A stretch of DNA of 64,000 nucleotides from Anodontia alba (lineage: Eukaryota; Mollusca; Bivalvia; Lucinida; Lucinidae). Each line of letters starts with the position of its first letter. The first letter of the stretch is position 1. A program made the position numbers and the translations under genes. The notes beneath the pieces are model-generated. The model was given only the letters and a program-made list of their open reading frames with translations. It searched no databases and was not told the DNA's origin. Shown piece by piece: positions 21,459-31,768 of the stretch. The stretch lies in NCBI GenBank assembly GCA_964016985.1, contig OZ024827.1:62322681-62386680 (forward strand), given 5' to 3'.

Positions 21459-21868
21459 TTGATTGAGTGTGGCACATGAGGTCAACAGCTTGAAAAATAT
21501 GACATAACAGGCGATCTCTTATTTTGGTTCCAAAGTTATATATGTAAATATGAGTCAAAATGTGTTCATAAACGAAGCGCTCTACTATTCAAAATTATAA
21601 CAGCAGGGGTACTTCAAGGATCCATTCTTGGGCTCTTACTATTTCCTATATTTACAATGATATGTCATAACACTTGACTGGAATTGTAACATTGCTGATG
21701 ATATTTTATTAAGTTATTCTTCGATATAATCTTAGTCAATTCAAGGCACTATAAATGGAAATCTAACTAAGTTAAAGGAACGGTTTGCAAATTGTTAATT
21801 TCATTCAAGAAGATAAAAATAGTAGAAATGATCCTCATCTCTTATATACTTTTATCTTTGAATTGGTA

Positions 21869-22482
21869 CAGTCCATCACGAAAACATGCCTATATAATAT
21901 CTACCCCGTTAAACCCCACTTTTATATAGTAAAACTGGGGTTTACAGGGGTATACATTATTTTTCTTATTTCTGCTCAAAAACATAAATTGTGGCGGTTC
22001 TAACGAGTACCCACAATCTATGGTTTGAGCAGAAGTATGAAAAATATCAGAGTTTTTTATCTAAAAATTTTCAGATCTTTTGGGATGAAATTTTCTATAT
22101 ATTTGAATAGGCGTGTTTTCGTAATGCGAATTTCAATGGCTCGATGATCTTTGGGACCATGGAAATTTATTCTAGACATGGTGAGTTCGAGCCACTTAGG
22201 ATTGATCATAACACCAGGTAAGGAGACAAACGGGGATAATTTTAAGATGTCTTTTCTATTTTTTTTTTTATAAAATAATGATATGTTAAATGTAATGAGA
22301 ATCGCCTCGATGAGGCGATTCTAAGGAGTACACACAACGTACATTTTTATGATAAAATAAGAAAACATCCCTAAATATTTGTTTTCTTGAGCTATCGGAA
22401 GAATTTCCTAGAAACTCAGAAACAAGTTCGAATTAGCCACTGTGAATGAGCCATCGGTGTTTATGTCATTGAAAGTTTACTG
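21869..22482 (+). mobile_element. Family C MITE, copy C2, split by A6
   Basis: TA at 21867-21868, then CAGTC. Family A copy A6 then intervenes, and C resumes CGAATTTCAATGGCTCG and runs to ...AAGTTTACTG followed by TA (22483-22484). The palindrome GAATCGCCTCGATGAGGCG is present, but its left arm is shortened. Sits in the LINE relic. Confidence 0.85.
21874..22126 (+). mobile_element. Family A MITE, copy A6 (one apex arm deleted)
   Basis: CATCACGAAAACATGCC to GGCGTGTTTTCGTAATG. Inserted after CAGTC in the TIR of C2, so the empty site can be read from other C copies; at most one base (C) is duplicated. The left apex arm is missing (ATTGTGG joined to CGGTTCTAACGAG). Confidence 0.9.
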
Positions 22483-22483
22483 T

Positions 22484-23487
22484 ATAACTCAAAATACAGT
22501 GAACATTTAGGACTCATTCTGACAATGATAAGTGGAACAACCCCATAGACACAATAATAGACTCAATCCCCAGGCAAGAGGCATGAATAAGAGAGACCAA
22601 ATACCAGAGTTTTCTAAAGGCATGTTCAATAAATTGTATAGTTCATACATTCGTTCCTAACTGGAACATGCAAATGAAGTATAGGATGGTTGCAATCAAG
22701 CAGATGCAACTCGTCTAGAATCAATAAAACTTAGTGCAGCATGTATTGATACTGGCTAGCCTGAATTTGCATCTCTCGATTCCCTGCATATTAAATGATT
22801 TGGACTAACTGAAGGAAAGAAGGAAACAAAAATGTCATACCTTATGTATGAAGTAAATAATGATATATGTTCCCTTAATTTTTACCGACGACTTACTTCT
22901 CAAAAGAATAGACAATTTGACAAATTATAAACTTCTGGAACCACAAACATTTACATATCCTTTTTCTGGATTATTATTCGTGTGACTTTTCTTTCTTTCC
23001 GTTAACTCTTTAACTTGGAAACAACTTAGCTTTACAAAAATGTAATTCCCTAACACTTTCCCGATTCAAACAGCAAATTTATAAGCATATTTTTAATTAA
23101 CACGTCGTTAAAGACTAAAGACTAATCTGCGTTATAGACAACCACAGTAGCTTAAACGACCTTTTCTGGTTCAACACTGTCCATCTTTCCTTAGTATAGT
23201 GAATGAAAAGCTAGAAAGCACAGAATAAACACAAGAACAAGGCATCAAGCAGGATGGAACAAAACTGATGCAGCAGCCAAGGGCTTCAGGGGCTTCAAAG
23301 AACGAAAAATATCAGAATTGCTGCCTTAGAACGATCAGCGATTAAAAAACACTGGGGAGGCGCTGGGAAAGATGATCGAGTTTTACACGAACATTAAGTT
23401 CATCCTAGGTTCAGACATTAATTGAACTAATAGAACTGTTCGATTCGTGTAGATGCTTCCTAACTCAGTCTGTGTATCTTTATATAA
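22484..23487. other. LINE remainder and unassigned sequence
   Basis: The first ~600 bp continue the LINE relic. From about 23100 to 23487 I see no feature. Confidence 0.5.
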
Positions 23488-23895
23488 ATCAAAGCACTGA
23501 CAGCATTAGTGGATCGATTGTCTCTGAGCGTAGGCTGGGAAAATGGTCCTGAATATGGACTAAAGATTGTTTTATTTAACCCTTAACTTCCTGTGATTTA
23601 AGCAAACAGTGCAGACCGTGATTGATCAGACGCCGCGTTCTGTGCCGTCAGATCTGGATCGGCACTGTTTGATAGTGTAGCAAATGACCCAGTCCAGGTT
23701 TTACAGATAACTATCAACACCACTCTGTCACAGCGACAAGAATAGCGCGGCTACAGATAACCATTACCTGGATTTCGTCTAACGCACGATTTGATTTCAT
23801 TGGACAATGATAATCACGTGGACAACTCTCTTAAGGAAATTTGGCGTTTGTATACTATGGATACTATGGATCGATTGTAAACAGTCGACCCAAAA
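23488..23895 (+). mobile_element. Family F element, copy F2
   Basis: ATCAAAGCACTGACAGCATT, GGATCGATTGTCTCTGAG and the GCAAACAGTGCAGACC hairpin. Then CCATTACCTGGATTTCGTC, CATTGGACAATGATAATCAC and the end CAGTCGACCCAAAA. E-box CACGTG conserved; the CRE is mutated. Confidence 0.75.
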
Positions 23896-24775
23896 CAACA
23901 CTTATATCATATTGCATGTTGTGGGCGGGGTTGACGGTCGTGTGGAGAGTGTCAACTTTTGATATTTGACCAATTTGAGCAAGGGCGTTTGACTTTAGCC
24001 TTGATGACTGCTCTGCGGGGTACAGGATAAACTTTCAAGGGATGCAATTCTATCAAAATTGTTGACCTACCCTTCGGGGCATAATTATTCTTTTCTTTGA
24101 GAGAAGAACCATTTACAGAAGGGACTTGACATGCTGAAAAGCAAACAGGAAGTCCCAAAAGTTGTTTTTTTTTTTTGTAAAACTGGCGAAAAATCTACCA
24201 GGTGTATTAATTCACGTCCGTCTGAATTTTTCATCGAGTGTATGATTGCGCCAATCCTAACTTGTTCTAAGTCTGTTGCATTGCAGCAATGTCATTTGAA
24301 AGGAGGTATAGATTGCTAATGATTCCGGTCTAAAATATAGTCCTGCGAAATGCTAGCCGGATAAAACACCACAAATATAATTTTCTTCCTTTTTTCGAAG
24401 ATCGATCCAGCTGAGGACCTAGTTATCAATCTTGTAGGAAGAAAATTAGATCTTAGACTATCACTGTTGTAAAATAAATGATAGAGTCAAAATATGACCA
24501 AGAGACGCAAAAATAGATTAAGCGTCTATGAAAATTGATGAGTATAGGACGAAATTAGCGGCGAGTAAGCGAGACCCTATCATCAATAGCTGATCTCCTC
24601 TGAGATGGCTAAATGAATAGTACTTTTCATACGACTATGATGATGCCAGAACAAAACAGTGAAATAAAATGACAGAGATTCTAACTGAATCAATCCCATA
24701 GGTTAAACATAGTATTTGACAGGGCAGGAATCTCTTGTAGAATGCAGATCTTACCAGTGAAAAGAAGGAATCTCG
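23896..24775. other. Gene-free stretch
   Basis: A short degenerate O-like end (AACCATTTACAGAAGGGACT) is near 24108. No other feature seen. Confidence 0.35.
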
Positions 24776-25300
24776 GAGGGTGCGAGGGTAATTGTAGTAC
24801 GGGTGTGCGAGCCATTATTTCGAAACTTAACCATTTATATACCTAGCCTTTAAAAAAAAAACAGACCAATTCATATTTGATCGCCTGAAATGTTGACCTA
24901 TTCATATACTGCCCTTTGATTTTTTTATATCCATTCATATAGAATCCACTCCGCTGTTTGAATACATGTTTACAAATTAAAAAAAAAAAGATGCAATTGT
25001 ATTTCACAAATTAAAGACTTTTATTTATCATCTTGTACACTGGCATGATTTACACTAACTCAGCTGTCTAACCCAGTTATTCCTAGTGGACTCATCTATT
25101 CTTATCACTTGGACGAATCTATTCTTTGAAAAGTGGGGCCTTTAAATACCAATCAAGAGAAATCGGGTCAGTCATACACTTTGGAAAAAAGGGGGTGGGG
25201 CTAATCATATACCTGGCAGCGCTCAAAAAGGGTACCGTTCGGCTGGCACATCCGTACTATGCCATATATAGGAAGTTACCCTCTCCCGCCCCCTCCCTCC
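24776..25300 (+). repeat. Dispersed repeat Y, copy 1
   Basis: Shares with 37965-38415: GGTACGGGTGTGCGAGCCA-like start, TGAAATGTTGACCTATTCAT, ATATACTGCCCT, GTGGGGCCTTTAAA/CAC, AGAAAAATCGGGTCA-like text, CATATACCTGG(C/A)AGCGCT and TATATAGGAAGTTA. Periodic CCATTCATATAC motifs run through it. The middle ~130 bp differ between copies. Not coding. Confidence 0.55.
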
Positions 25301-25327
25301 CCCAAGGAAGGAATGTTTTGCGAATAA

Positions 25328-25402
25328 TGTCGATCCAAATGCCAGACTCGTATCGGACAACTGCAAAGCTGTCCGATACGAGCCTGTCATTTGGATCGAC
25401 AT
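25328..25402. repeat. 74-bp palindrome
   Basis: TGTCGATCCAAATG and GACTCGTATCGGACA pair with TGTCCGATACGAG and CATTTGGATCGACA around an ACTGCAAAGC loop. Single copy. Confidence 0.65.
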
Positions 25403-25871
25403 TTAAACCAATTGCTGTGTTGCTGTCATTTCCTCTAAGCACCCTTTTTCGAAAAAAAATGGGTTTGCCTAAAACTTCAAGTTTCCATTTAAATATTAAG
25501 AGCTTAAATGGTTATGACCTTTAAATTTCTTTGATTTCAAAGTGTGTGTCACACAGCTGTTTACCGTCTTTTACAGGAGAAAAACAAACAAGACAACCAT
25601 TGAGTGATATGTTTTTCTTACTTTTCTCTGATTCATAAATTCTTAGAAAAAGTGAGTGAATTTTTTCAAAAGAAACAGCACATTAAAGAAAGCAGATATG
25701 GTAGACCCGATTTTCATTACGTTAACAAGTCTATGTAATGTGTACACCCATGTTCTCCGTTAATATATAGTGAAACCAGGGGTGTGTAGGAGGCCTACAT
25801 TATTAAAGAGATTTTCAGAATTGACAATTCGTTTGATACTTCTATTAAGTGTTTTACTGCATAAATCTGTC
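25403..25871. other. Gene-free stretch
   Basis: No repeat partner or coding signal seen. Confidence 0.35.
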
Positions 25872-25875
25872 TTAA

Positions 25876-26087
25876 CCCATTTATGCCTAGCATCCCATAA
25901 AAGGGACACTCGCAAACACTGTAGACCCAGATCAGAACGCGGCGTCTGATCAGAATCTGCACTGTTTACATTCAATTCAGAAATTCTTTCAAAAACGGTA
26001 ATAATAAAAACTAACCAGACACCCCCTATATAGGAAGTGAACCTGTCCAAAGAGTTGAGATAGAAAAGTTCAAATGGCATAAATAGG
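25876..26087 (+). mobile_element. Family G TTAA-type MITE, copy G2
   Basis: TTAA at 25872-25875 and 26088-26091. Left TIR CCCATTTATGCCTAGCA, right GGCATAAATAGG. Same CTAACCAGACACCCCC tail as G1. The hairpin left arm has a small deletion (CAGATCAGAACGCGG). Confidence 0.86.
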
Positions 26088-26189
26088 TTAATGCTCTTAG
26101 TCCTTGCAGCCCTGTAAACCAAAACAGATATCTATGCAAACATTGTAGATCCAGGCATCTTATCAGGATCTACAATGTTTGCCATTCTG

Positions 26190-26315
26190 TTGTTGTTGTT
26201 TGTTTTTTTTTTTTTTTTTGTTTTTTGTTTTGTTTTTTTTTTTTTTTGTTTTTTTGTTGTTTTTTTTGTTTTGTTTGTTTTTTTGTTGTTGTTTTTTTTG
26301 TTGTTGTTTTTTTGT

Positions 26316-26349
<34 letters not shown>

Positions 26350-26459
26350 TTTGTTTTGTTTTTTGTTTGTTTGGTTTTTGTTGTGAATTGTTTTTGTTTT
26401 TTTTTGTTTTGTTTTGTTTTTATTTTGGTTTTTTTTTAGAGGGGGGGGGGGGGGGGGGG
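26190..26459. repeat. T/TTTG tract ending in G19
   Basis: About 250 bp of T-runs spaced by single G, then AGA and 19 G. The phenylalanine- or lysine-rich open frames across it are artefacts of composition. A hairpin fragment of family H type lies just upstream (26130-26185). Confidence 0.97.
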
Positions 26460-26524
26460 TTTGACTGGCAGACCTGTCTGCAAAAGTGGATGTGCTCAAA
26501 TTCAAAGATAGATGCGTCCAATTC

Positions 26525-26794
26525 CATTACGAAAACACGCCTATTCAAATATTCTGAAAATTTTACCACCAAAAAATGAAATCTTTCAGATAAAAAAATT
26601 CTAATATTTTTCATATTTCTGCTCAAAACAAAGATTGTGGGTACTCGTTAGAACCGCCTCGACGAGGCGGTTCTAACAAGTACTCACAATCTATGTTTTT
26701 GAGCAAAAAAATAAGAAAAATAATGTATACCCCTGTAAACCTCAGTTTTACTATACAGAAGTCGGGTTTAAGGGGGTCAAAAGTTTTCGTGATG
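26525..26794 (-). mobile_element. Family A MITE, copy A7
   Basis: CATTACGAAAACACGCC start. The end lacks the ATATAGGTATG piece and reads GGTCAAAAGTTTTCGTGATG. Apex GAACCGCCTCGACGAGGCGG. Confidence 0.9.
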
Positions 26795-26904
26795 AGAAAC
26801 TCACAGTACAACACTTTCACCAGCACTGTTTCCGCCAGATGGTGGTAAACAACTGCATACGCCTATATCTCTGATTAATGTGTTCGCTGTGTAAAGTAAA
26901 GTAC

Positions 26905-27195
26905 AGAATAACCCTTATCATGTTTATTTCTCACGCTATATGGTGAAAATACCATAGCTTGCACAGATCTATTTAAGTCAGGTATAAAAATTGATATATT
27001 TTTTTCCTTAATTCTACAAGGAAACATATGTTGTGGATACGTATTAGAACCGATTCCATGAGGTGCTTCTCATAAGTTTCCACAATATATGTTTTCATGA
27101 AGAAATAAGAAAAATATCAATTATGGTTTAATCTGTGCTATTCGTTAAAAAGTACATTTCACATGTTACCGTTAAAGTATTGAGTTAATGTATTT
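26905..27195. repeat. Family Q hairpin element (imperfect)
   Basis: Arms AAGGAAACATATGTTGTGG and CCACAATATATGTTTTCAT surround TATTAGAACCGATTCCATGA, a diverged version of the A/C apex. Outer edges uncertain; possible outer repeat GTGAAAATACCATAG. Confidence 0.4.
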
Positions 27196-27642
27196 TTAAC
27201 ACTGCTCACGTTATCTCAGCACAGACTTGGGCGATGATCTAGTTAAAAAAAGAATGGGCCCATAGATCTTAAAGGGTTAAAAAATAAAAACTCTTTGGTG
27301 AAGCACGGACAGACGTTTTGCAGTCGCAACCCCGGGGCGGGGTTGGGCGGTGTGGGGGGGGGGGGGGTACTCCCAATATTCCCTGCTACATAGGCTAGGA
27401 CTATTTAGAGGGGGTTAGGGTTAGAATTTTTAATTTTACTAATTTTTGGGTTTGGGAAAAAAGGGGCTATTTTTGGGGGTATTGGCCACTTGCAGGTAAT
27501 TGTTTTTGGTCACTTTCAAAACTGACTTCGTTTTAGGGGGTGGGGGGTGGGGGTGGGGGGGGCGGTCTATCAAAATTCTCTGTACTTTTTGGGGTATTAT
27601 AAGAATCGGGGTTAGAACCTTCTTTTGAGCTGATAGTTGTTT
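27196..27642. other. G-rich, gene-free sequence beside the gap
   Basis: Holds G-runs at 27333-27368 and 27535-27564 (GGGGGTGGGGGGTGGGGGTG type), which fit a G-quadruplex pattern. No gene. Confidence 0.6.
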
Positions 27643-27842
27643 NNNNNNNNNNNNNNNNNNNNNNNNNNNNNNNNNNNNNNNNNNNNNNNNNNNNNNNNNN
27701 NNNNNNNNNNNNNNNNNNNNNNNNNNNNNNNNNNNNNNNNNNNNNNNNNNNNNNNNNNNNNNNNNNNNNNNNNNNNNNNNNNNNNNNNNNNNNNNNNNNN
27801 NNNNNNNNNNNNNNNNNNNNNNNNNNNNNNNNNNNNNNNNNN
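27643..27842. other. Assembly gap (200 N)
   Basis: Exactly 200 undetermined bases, a round size that suggests a placeholder. True length unknown. Confidence 0.99.
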
Positions 27843-29262
27843 CTTTCTTATTTGCACTGGGCCAAGAAGACGGCAAGGGGGTCAACGTTTAATAATCACA
27901 ATACTATATTGGCCCTCCTGAACCCCTCGGATTTTATTCCCTAAATCCTTGTAACTTTCAGTATTAGCCCTCGTGTAAAGCGTGTAGAAAGCATGCCAAA
28001 CATTGCATTAGTATAATGCAGGCTGTTTGTACATATAAGAACAATAATTACTTTGTTGGTTAATAATTAGCACTATTTCATTTGCGAAACAGTCTTCGTA
28101 AGGACACAGTCTGATCAGTGTTTTCGGTTTTCATTCACATATATTTCCACTTTCAAGAAATTAAGGGGACTAGATGCCATTTTTCCACAAGGGGGACACG
28201 TTTATTTGTGATTTTGTGACTTCCTGTTTGTGTTCCTGCACAGGAAGTCCCTTCCAAAATTCTTTCCTTTTAGAGTACTCCTATTCAGAAGATGACAAAT
28301 CAGTTTAAAGTTACTTCCCCTGAAAGTCTATCCACACCCCTAAAAATCAGCGAACAGCAAATGCCCATAACTGCTTGCGCATCTGCACAGTCTGTCCTGG
28401 GCTGTCCATATTCGGCTCTGATAACTTATTTGTTCCCTAGTATAGCTCATTTTATCTACGTAACTGTCGAATAATGCTTTTTGTTCTTCTGTCCTCCGCA
28501 AAAAGTACACTTAATGGTGTTGATAACTATTAAAGACAAACCAAAATTCGCGGACATCAAGTGTAAAACTAAGGAAATTCGCTGTAGATGGTGCTGTTAA
28601 AAAATAATTCTTATCAAACGTGCTTAGACATTGGCTAGAAAACGGTTTGTCTGAATAAGAGCGATGGCTTTTGATTCGAGGAAAATATGATAAAATACTG
28701 TCTATTTCCGATACATCTATATGTTAATTCTGACAAAATCTGTAATTATTCCGAGAGCTGAGGCATTCATTTGGGAGTATATTTTATGCCAAACAATTTG
28801 TTAGTATAAAATAGAATGACATTTTGGGACAAACTACAGAAAAATCCAATTCCAAGAAAATGAAAATAATGCAAATGTTTTCTCTGGCTGTAAAATGTGG
28901 GCTGATCCCAGAGAAATTGGAAATAAGGAAGGAAATTTACATGATATCTCGTCCATCAAAACTGACAGCCGTCTATAAACATGTTGATTTCTTGGAGACG
29001 TGTTGAGTTTTCTGCTTTTGTTTGATGGAATAAAGGACAGAGGTGACTGAATTGTTTGTCTGTGTGTATGAGAGTCAGACGGGCAGACACACGGACAGAA
29101 TAAAACCAAATGGCAATAAGATGTCCAGATGAAAAAGAAACAGACGAAACATTAGTTACTCTGATGGAAATATATTATTAAACTAGAATAAAGAATAATT
29201 CAATCTATACAAGTATAAGCTTTCCTAAAAAAATGTTCGCCATCTTTTCAGCCCTTGTTTCA

Positions 29263-29304
<42 letters not shown>

Positions 29305-29734
29305 TGGATCACTTTTAGCTGTCAAGGCCAAGCCCCACCCATCAGATTTAGTGAAATGGTATCTTATCTTTAGTCCTGTCTCTATAAGAGGGATCTGAGA
29401 TTCAGTGTTGCTATTCAAGAATTTCATACAGTGATTTAGTCCATATTGTCTAATCAAGAACCATTCTTTCGATGGCAAATGAAGCAAATGGATAAATGGA
29501 AAATACATAAAAATGAACAATACCAAGTAAATGAAACTTTTATTAAAACATCAAACAAACAAACAAACACACAAAAATTAAATACCAAACTTACAAACTT
29601 GCTAAAATTACACAAAAATTACGGTTTAATTGGATTAATTAAAAAATTTTATTAAATTATTATCATCTTTTAAACTGTTCAAGGATGTGGTACAAAATAA
29701 AAAAAAAATAATAACTTTAATATCTTGGTAATTA
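27843..29734. other. Gene-free stretch
   Basis: A degraded family O segment (28150-28330, with TTGTGACTTCCTGTTTGTG and TTCTTTCCTTTTAGAG) and a poly-T run at 29267-29301 are present. The open frames here show no domain. Confidence 0.45.
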
Positions 29735-30420
29735 CTGTTTGGAACGTTGTTGTATGCTTATCATAAACTGCAGCAAGGTAATCTTTTATCGTGTGCTAAT
29801 ATTTCCCTGTTGCAAGCCATACGTTATTGTATGCAGCGGGGTGATATTTTATCGTGTGCTAATATTCCCCTGTTGATAGCCATACGTTGTTGTGTGCAGA
29901 TCATAAACTGTCGTCAGGTTATCCTTCATCGTGTGCAAATATTTATCTGCTGATAGTCATACATTGTACGTTGTTGTATAGTAATCGTATACTCCAGCAA
30001 GGTCATCTTTTCTCGTGTGCGTATAGTTCCATGCCGCAAGCCATACGTTCTCAGTAAGCATTCTTTATAAATCTATAGCGGGCCGTTATCGGCCCGTCAG
30101 GGTAGCTGACGGGCCGATAACGGCCCGCTATAGATTTATTAAGAATGCTAGCTGGGTTGTTGTACATGTATGCAATTATCAACCAAAAATCTGTAGTAAG
30201 TTAATGTTATCGTGTGCTAATACTGCCCTGTCGCTCGCCATACGTTTCTGTCTGTTAATCATAAACTGCAAGTTAATCTTTTATCGTGTGCTAATATTTC
30301 CCTGCCGCAAGCCATACGTTGATGTATGCTATTCATATATTGCAACGTAATCTTTTATCGTGGGCTAATATTTATCATAAACTGCAGCATGGAAATCTTT
30401 TCTCGTGCCTAATATTTTCC
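29735..30420 (+). repeat. ~85-bp tandem array (family J)
   Basis: Around eight units built from CATAAACTGCAGCAAGGTAA, TCTTTTATCGTGTGCTAATA, TTTCCCTG and CAAGCCATACGTTGTTGTAT. Divergence between units is high, so it is old. Palindrome I1 (30050-30156) interrupts it. Confidence 0.8.
30050..30156. mobile_element. Family I palindromic MITE, copy I1
   Basis: 107 bp, almost entirely self-complementary: CAGTAAGCATTCT, ATAAATCTATAGCGGGCC and GTTATCGGCCCGTCAG with their inverses around GGTAG. Second copy I2 at 55695-55801, in opposite orientation (loop inverted). Confidence 0.85.
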
Positions 30421-30782
30421 AGCACGCAGACGTCACCTTAACAAGTGCATACACCTCCTGTCTTATGCATCCATAAACGATCATATCGGCGGTTTAAAAA
30501 TTCGGCCGAAAAGCTCAACCAAATAATTGGCCTAGGGCCGAAACGCCAAAGAACTCGTTGGTATCAGCTTTTACCCTATATGCTTTCGGTGCTGATTTAC
30601 AGATCTTAAAAGCTATCAATCATATAGTGCCATCTTTCACGAAAGATTACAATTAATGCAAATTACGAGACACAAAAAAGTCGCAAAAAAAGCGCAGGGT
30701 CGGATCGATTTGGGTATAAATCATTGTTCGTCTGCGCAGTTTGCAGGACTAGGCTCTTTTTGTGATATGGTACTTTTTTGCT
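30421..30782. other. Gene-free stretch
   Basis: No feature seen up to the SINE. Confidence 0.35.
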
Positions 30783-31099
30783 CGCCGGCCTCGGTGGCTC
30801 AGTTGGATGCGCATTCGACTGGTGATCAGGAAGGTTGCGGGTTCGACTCCCGCCGGGTGCAACATACTTTCGTGTAGATTTGGTCATGAAATAATTTCAA
30901 CGGTCATTCTCTTCCTTCCGTTGATTCAAGAAGGGCAGTTGTCAGTCGCTGGCGAAAGAATGTGCACACTACTGGTTAACCGCTTAGACGACTAAGCCTG
31001 CACAGTAAAAGTGTGGTTAGATAAACTGATCACGCTCGACATGACCCCAATGGGTCGACTAGGCCTTAAAACCTCAACACCAACAAACAAACAAACAAG
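30783..31099 (+). mobile_element. tRNA-derived SINE, copy 2
   Basis: Head GCCGGCCTCGGTGGCTCAGT with box A TGGCTCAGTTGG and box B GGTTCGACTCC, followed by the same body as copy 1 (GAAGGGCAGTTGTCAGTC, CTGGTTAACCGCTTAGA, CATGACCCCAATGGGTCGAC). 3' tail CAACAAACAAACAAAC. Direct repeats TTTTTTGCT at 30774-30782 and 31100-31108 flank it. The tRNA-like head is a SINE promoter, not a functional tRNA gene, because no cloverleaf closes with a matching acceptor stem. Confidence 0.9.
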
Positions 31100-31269
31100 T
31101 TTTTTGCTTTGTTCTAAAAGCGAACAAACAACTGGCATGAAGTACACAAACGCAAATATCAGTGTTAATTCGAGGAGGTTTGGAGATCAATTGATTTGAT
31201 TTTTACTATACGGCAACTCCAAGAGAAACGTCAGGAACAGAACTTGGAAGGCCACGTGTCAGTAACTCT

Positions 31270-31431
31270 TTTAGCCCTGAGTTCCTGAAGTGGACTCTTA
31301 CATCTTTGAATATGGACAGAACCGTTGTTGAAAATAAAAATTTCAATGTTACGGCTCGTTACGAACTGTCTCATCAGGATCTGCACTGTTTGCGTATGCT
31401 TCTGTGTTGGTCTGCAGGGTTAAAAGGGTTA
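31270..31431. mobile_element. Family H MITE, copy H3 (degraded)
   Basis: TTTTAGCCCTGAGTTCC start, ACGGCTCGTTACGAACTGTC hairpin, CATCAGGATCTGCACTGTTT, end GCAGGGTTAAAAGGGTTA. Confidence 0.65.
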
Positions 31432-31560
31432 CTCGATCGAACCAAAGCCAGGCCATTGAAAGATTATGTAATGTTTGGCTACTCAGAGAGATTCATTGCA
31501 GTGGTTCGGTAATTTCATTTTATAACGGTTGGCCATGTCCATAACATAATGATAGTTTAC

Positions 31561-31764
31561 TCTTTCATCCCTGAGAGGGGAAAATATACTCTTTGAATGT
31601 CGATCCCCGACCCCGAACCCCAACTTTTAAATTGAGATAGCAGTCAAAAAATGAATATTGGATGGCAAACAGCGTAGTTCCTGGTGAGACGGCTCATTTT
31701 GAGCCGTCTCATCTGGATCTACACTGTTTCCAAAGATATTTGTTTAGGTTTACGGAGCTGAAAG
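31561..31764. mobile_element. Family H MITE, copy H4
   Basis: TCTTTCATCCCTGAG start and GAGCTGAAAG before TTAA (31765-31768). Hairpin GAGACGGCTCATTTTGAGCC with its pair GTCTC. Confidence 0.7.
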
Positions 31765-31768
31765 TTAA

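Larger units (their letters stand above)
21560..23100 (+). pseudogene. LINE reverse transcriptase relic
   Basis: Translation in mixed frames gives a non-LTR retrotransposon reverse transcriptase. From 21594: ITAGVLQGSILGLLLF (the GVPQGSILGPLLF block). Near 21690: NCNIADDILLSY, which holds the catalytic ADD. Then INGNLTKLKERF. After the interruption: EHLGLIL, SYIRS, DGCNQADATRLESIKLSAA, PEFASLDSLH, YLMYEVNNDICSLNFYRRL and a C-terminal SFTK segment. Many stops and frameshifts make it a dead copy, truncated at 5'. Family C copy C2 (21869-22482) is inserted between the ADD region and the thumb-like region. The block pattern resembles the Jockey/CR1/L2 group; exact clade not determined. Confidence 0.8.

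Noticed and set aside
26170..26579. Phenylalanine- or lysine-rich open frames over T tracts (also 35.3, 45.3, 51.9 kb)
   Set aside because: Pure low-complexity translation.
27439..27921. Open frames spanning the N gap
   Set aside because: They consist mostly of undetermined residues.
29735..30420. CRISPR-like spaced repeats
   Set aside because: Units are contiguous, diverged tandem repeats in a eukaryotic context, without unique spacers or cas genes.
30784..30862. tRNA gene candidate with A and B boxes
   Set aside because: The acceptor stem does not close, and it is the head of a SINE with TSDs and a second copy at 8746-9053.
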